A stretch of DNA of 23,810 bases from an uncultured Mollicutes bacterium (GTDB lineage: Bacteria > Bacillota_I > Bacilli_A > RFN20 > CAG-826). This document shows positions 20,360 through 23,810 of the stretch, piece by piece. How positions within the stretch are numbered: the stretch's first letter is position 1; each line of letters begins with the position of its first letter. Location: assembly GCA_900549975.1 (NCBI GenBank), contig URQK01000015.1, forward strand, positions 1 to 23,810, in the 5' to 3' direction. Made by a program: the position numbers and the translations under genes. Under the pieces are notes generated by a model, which did no database searches, was not told the origin of the DNA, and saw only the letters and a program-made list of their open reading frames with translations.

Positions 20360-23300
20360 TTATTCCTTTTCTTCTTCTTTTTCTTCTTTGCCTTTGATAC
20401 TAGCAAATGCCATCAAGCCAACACTAGCCGCTAAAATCGCGCTAAATGAGACTGTTAATACATTAAACATTACTTGCCATGATGGAGTAACAGAAATAAC
20501 TTTTGTTGAACCATCCATACCATTTAATAAGTTAGAATTTGCATAAGCATACCATTGGTATTTCATATTTTGATGTAAATGTTCATTTAATAATTTATCT
20601 TTAGCAATATTAGTAGCTTCATAGTCAACCCATTCTGTCTTTAAGTCGGCTTTTTGTCCGCCACCATTAGCCATCATAGTAATACCGCCAAGGATACATT
20701 CACCTGGTAAGAAATAGTTTTGGCCATTAACCATATCAGTAGAAATTAATCCTTTGTAGCCCCATTCTTTTCTTAAAATATTTTGCATTAAACCTTCGTG
20801 AGCGTTTAAATTAGAACAACCGATTCTATTGAAAGCAGTCATAGTAGCTAAACATTCGCCAGATTCATATGCTTTTTGGAAGGATCTTAATTCTGTTTCA
20901 CGAGCTGTTTGTTCAGTCATATATTCAGAAAGACCATATCTATTATATTCAATAGCATTAAATGCGAAGTGTTTTGGACCAATTAAGCAACCAAATTCTC
21001 TTCCACCTGCAACCATTTCTTCCAATGCATAAGCAGAAAGAATTGGATCTTCTGTAAAGTATTCATGAGTACGTCCTTCATATGGTGCACGGTGTAAGTT
21101 AGCACCACCAGCCCAAATAACAGCACCGCCATTCCAAATTGAATGATTACCAATTAATTGTCCGGCGCCTCTTTGAATATCTTTATCAAATGTGGCGGCA
21201 ATTAATGGTGCATTAGGCATAGAAGCTTTATAACCTGTCCAAGTTGTTGCTTGTTCTTCACTTAATTTATAAGGCGAATTATCTAAGATTGAAAAGCCTT
21301 GGTTAATACCAAATGATGAGAATCCATTAGGGCCATCTGCTTGTCTATTTCTTGGATTACCAATTGATTCAATTGTCCAAGTTGTATTACCACCAACAGC
21401 GATAATTTTAACTGCATCATCTAAATCAATTTGGTTAACAAAGTCATCCCATCTAATATCATCCCACTCAGCGCCTTTCATATCAGCAAGAGTATAACTT
21501 GTTTCTTTTGATCCCCAAACTGTATCAACTTTATCATTTTTTTGAATAACGTGTTTTTTATTACGTAATTCTTTAATCATATCTGCGTTTGGTGTAACTA
21601 CTTGTCTTGTTGGATATGTAGCCGCCCAATCGTTTCTTGATAAATATGTAACAGCACCAGGTTGATAGTAATTTAAGTCAGCGTTATCTAATTGATTTTG
21701 AATTAATACTTTTCCACCTTTAGATCTACCAAATAATGATGAATTAGATGAACCATAATTTTTAACGATTGCGTTATTAGCATTACCGTTTACATCCATT
21801 CCATCAGCGGTAGTTTTACCCATTTTAGCAAGAACGTTATTTACAGCTTCATGAGCGCCATTACCAACAGCAAAGTAATAATCACCTTCTGCTAAAACAT
21901 AGCCACCTGTTACACCATCATGCTCTAATTCGTTATCATATGATGTAGCATCTGATAAATCAGCAGTAATTACAAATTGTTTTGTATCGTTTGGTTCAAT
22001 CATTGTTGTCTTTTTATAATCTAATAATTGAATAGCAGCTTTTTCAAGTTTATCATTATTCTTTCTTGGTAAAGAAACATATAATTCAATTGCATCTTTT
22101 CCTGCTATAGAACCAGTATTTTTGACTTCAACAACAGCGGTAACTACTTTATCACGCGTATTAAAATCAATACTTTTTAATGTTTGCTCAAATGTTGTAT
22201 ATGATTCACCATAACCAAATGTATAACTTACTTCATCGTTATATACCCAAGAAGTTGCGCCTTCTTTAGCACCCTTAGATGAAGAAGCATTAGAAGATGG
22301 ATTAACAACTGTATCAAAATATCTTGTTTCATAATATTTATAACCAGTATAGATACCTTCTTGATAGACTGTATAAGCTGAAGCTCTTAAGTTATCAGCA
22401 CTAACAGCGGTCCATCCATCTTTATTATTAGTAATATGATCTTCTTCTTTAGTAGCAATTTCATCTAGATTGCTATAAGAGAAAATACCCCAGTTTTGTG
22501 CAGCAGGCGATACAGAAATGTCACTTGCATAAGTATCTGGTAATTTGCCTGAAGGATTAATTGTACCATCTAATAATTTAGGTACAGCATTCATACCATA
22601 TGTACCAGTTGTACCAATCCATAAAATAGCATCAACACCATCATCGCGTTTAACTTCATCAATTTCCATTGGTGAATTAGAGTTAATTAAAACGATAACT
22701 TTATCACTTTGAGCTTTAGCCATTTTTATCATATCGCGTTCTCTATTTGATAAACCTAATGGGTCTTTAGCTCCTTCGTTATTTTCACCAGCACCAATTT
22801 TAGATACACCAGCTTCACCAGGTAAATAGTCACGACCTTCTGAGTTAATTCTACCTAATACAACGATAGATGTCTTGTAATCACCAAAAGTAGTTGTGGT
22901 AATCCCGGCTTTTTGTGCTTCTAATTCTGATAAACCAACTTCATTGATATCAAATTTGTAGTTACCAGCAAGAGATTCATTAATCATTCCGAATCCGCCA
23001 TTAATTCTACTAGCAGCACGATAAGTTTTATTACCATTTTTATCTGTGTCTACTTTATAAGCTTCTGACATATCTTGGTTAATTTCATATCCATTTTTAG
23101 TTAAAGCACTAACTAAGTTGGCAGTTTCATAACCTGGTATCGTTACATTCGCAGCACTAGACCCCATTTGTCCACCAAGAATGCTAGAATAAGCAATCTT
23201 ACCAACTAAGGTAACTTTCTTTTCTGATTCTTTTAAAGGTAAAGCATTATTTTTGTTTTTTAATAATACAGCACCTTCTCCAGTAACTTTTTCACCATAC

Positions 23301-23533
23301 TCCATATCAGCTTGAGCTAATTCTTCTGGTGTCTTATATGTTGACTTGTAATTATACTTATCAACATTACTTCCGCCTTCAACTTCAACAACTTTAGATG
23401 ATGAAGTGTGGAAGAATTCATCCATGTAGCTAGAATATTCTTTTGCTATCATTTGACCGATCGTTGTGATGGCTAGTAAAGCTCCAGAAATACTTGCAAT
23501 ACCACGGAACAAATTAGTTTTACTTTTTTTCAT
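20360..23533 (-). CDS. GH3 beta-glucosidase-like protein with permuted domains and two membrane anchors
   Basis: A 1057-residue extracytoplasmic GH3 protein. An N-terminal hydrophobic segment (9-30) resembles an uncleaved signal anchor. The order of parts is reversed compared with usual GH3. First comes the GH3 C-terminal alpha/beta domain (EGAVLLKNKNNALPL, 86-100; to about 345). Next is a fibronectin-III-like part (VVEVKNTGSIAGKDAIELYV, 467-486). The TIM-barrel GH3 N-terminal domain is last: DGPNGF at 733-738, GRTHEYFTEDP at 820-830, GPKHF at 852-856 and the nucleophile region GLISTDM at 928-934 with Asp933. A C-terminal helix (about 1023-1045) and a KE-rich tail follow. Reversed order is known in a GH3 subgroup of gut bacteria. 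GGAGGGG precedes the ATG. Confidence 0.92.
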   Translation of the reverse strand: MKKSKTNLFRGIASISGALLAITTIGQMIAKEYSSYMDEFFHTSSSKVVEVEGGSNVDKYNYKSTYKTPEELAQADMEYGEKVTGEGAVLLKNKNNALPLKESEKKVTLVGKIAYSSILGGQMGSSAANVTIPGYETANLVSALTKNGYEINQDMSEAYKVDTDKNGNKTYRAASRINGGFGMINESLAGNYKFDINEVGLSELEAQKAGITTTTFGDYKTSIVVLGRINSEGRDYLPGEAGVSKIGAGENNEGAKDPLGLSNRERDMIKMAKAQSDKVIVLINSNSPMEIDEVKRDDGVDAILWIGTTGTYGMNAVPKLLDGTINPSGKLPDTYASDISVSPAAQNWGIFSYSNLDEIATKEEDHITNNKDGWTAVSADNLRASAYTVYQEGIYTGYKYYETRYFDTVVNPSSNASSSKGAKEGATSWVYNDEVSYTFGYGESYTTFEQTLKSIDFNTRDKVVTAVVEVKNTGSIAGKDAIELYVSLPRKNNDKLEKAAIQLLDYKKTTMIEPNDTKQFVITADLSDATSYDNELEHDGVTGGYVLAEGDYYFAVGNGAHEAVNNVLAKMGKTTADGMDVNGNANNAIVKNYGSSNSSLFGRSKGGKVLIQNQLDNADLNYYQPGAVTYLSRNDWAATYPTRQVVTPNADMIKELRNKKHVIQKNDKVDTVWGSKETSYTLADMKGAEWDDIRWDDFVNQIDLDDAVKIIAVGGNTTWTIESIGNPRNRQADGPNGFSSFGINQGFSILDNSPYKLSEEQATTWTGYKASMPNAPLIAATFDKDIQRGAGQLIGNHSIWNGGAVIWAGGANLHRAPYEGRTHEYFTEDPILSAYALEEMVAGGREFGCLIGPKHFAFNAIEYNRYGLSEYMTEQTARETELRSFQKAYESGECLATMTAFNRIGCSNLNAHEGLMQNILRKEWGYKGLISTDMVNGQNYFLPGECILGGITMMANGGGQKADLKTEWVDYEATNIAKDKLLNEHLHQNMKYQWYAYANSNLLNGMDGSTKVISVTPSWQVMFNVLTVSFSAILAASVGLMAFASIKGKEEKEEEKE

Positions 23534-23534
23534 G

Positions 23535-23556
23535 TTTTCCCCTCCATTTTGGAAAA
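23535..23556 (-). promoter_or_regulatory. Small hairpin around the GH3 ribosome binding site
   Basis: On the minus strand TTTTCC and GGAAAA (6-bp arms) enclose a 10-nt loop that carries GGAG. The Shine-Dalgarno sequence may thus be partly masked. Confidence 0.4.
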
Positions 23557-23567
23557 TAATTCATACT

Positions 23568-23602
23568 TGAGTTTTCTTTTGCTTCCAAGATACTTAAACT
23601 CA
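23568..23602 (-). other. Hairpin in the GH3 leader
   Basis: TGAGTTT and AAACTCA form a 7-bp stem with a 21-nt loop in the long (about 130 nt) GH3 mRNA leader. There is no T-run, so it is not a terminator. Confidence 0.35.
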
Positions 23603-23658
23603 CTCATATCTTTTTTTGAATTTGCTTACAAAAAATCCAAAGGAATGATTGCAAAAGA

Positions 23659-23677
23659 TGTAAGCGATTACATTATA
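23659..23677 (-). promoter_or_regulatory. GH3 promoter -10 with overlapping cre-like operator
   Basis: A perfect TATAAT on the minus strand (23672-23677) overlaps by one base the element TGTAATCGCTTACA (23659-23672). That element fits the CcpA cre consensus TGWAANCGNTNWCA at every position and is nearly palindromic. A site over the start of transcription fits repression by CcpA or a local LacI-family regulator. The -35 box is weak. Confidence 0.6.
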
Positions 23678-23810
23678 AATACAATATTTATTTTGTGTAT
23701 GTTTTGTCCTATTTTGTCATTTTTTAGGCTTGTTTTGAATTTACAAATATAAAAATTTTAATTTTATCTTTTTATAAAAGATACAGATTTTTTTATTCGT
23801 TACCGATTTT

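Noticed and set aside
20829..21032. Plus-strand open frame inside the GH3 gene
   Set aside because: It is a shadow of the conserved catalytic domain on the other strand.

Overview
The window is AT-rich, densely packed bacterial DNA that uses the standard code and strong AGGAGG-type ribosome binding sites. A spore-coat CotJ cluster, a YdcC/GerS-like LolA-fold protein, CdaA, DUF1292 and DUF378 proteins, and linked MurF and Ddl point to a Gram-positive Bacillota. An uncultured gut member of the Bacilli/Erysipelotrichia side is my best guess. None of the 26 gene ends seen uses UGA (16 UAA, 10 UAG). No transposase, integrase, phage module or CRISPR array is visible.

Layout. (1) 1-1670, plus strand: the tail of a class-V aminotransferase (probably a cysteine desulfurase), a TtcA-like tRNA thiolase and two different MazG-type NTP pyrophosphohydrolases. 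(2) 1694-4817: a membrane protein, a YdcC-like anchored LolA-fold protein, a divergent DUF378 protein and a NERD-like protein. The NERD-like gene is coupled to deoD. (3) 8888 back to 4215, minus strand: alpha/beta hydrolase, a MurF whose N-terminal domain is replaced by membrane helices, Ddl, DeoD and the NERD-like protein. This is a cell-wall D-Ala-D-Ala cluster that may read through into purine salvage. (4) 8969-10379, plus strand: a four-gene operon with a miniature SPFH protein, a miniature NfeD protein, a DUF1292 protein and a small membrane protein. (5) 10449-11788, minus strand: a stand-alone diadenylate cyclase and an unrecognised helical protein.

(6) 11789-12654 is an RNA-rich intergenic block with tRNA-Thr(CGU) and tRNA-Val(GAC) on the minus strand. 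It also holds a candidate small structured RNA with its own promoter and T-tract end, four in-phase 10-11 bp repeats upstream of that promoter, and several hairpins between the tRNAs. (7) 12655-13673, plus strand: a CotJA-CotJB fusion followed by CotJC, a manganese-catalase-like coat protein. (8) 13723-15154, minus strand: a full-length NfeD and SPFH pair, the long relatives of the mini pair in block 4.

(9) 23533 back to 15550, minus strand: a glycoside-use locus. It encodes an extracellular, doubly membrane-anchored GH3 beta-glucosidase with permuted domain order, a small four-helix membrane protein, a cytoplasmic GH78 alpha-L-rhamnosidase and a GPH-type sugar:cation symporter. A match to the CcpA cre consensus overlaps the GH3 promoter. 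A strong hairpin that could also pair with the GH78 ribosome binding site separates the first two genes from the last two. Together they suggest growth on rhamnose- and glucose-containing plant glycosides.
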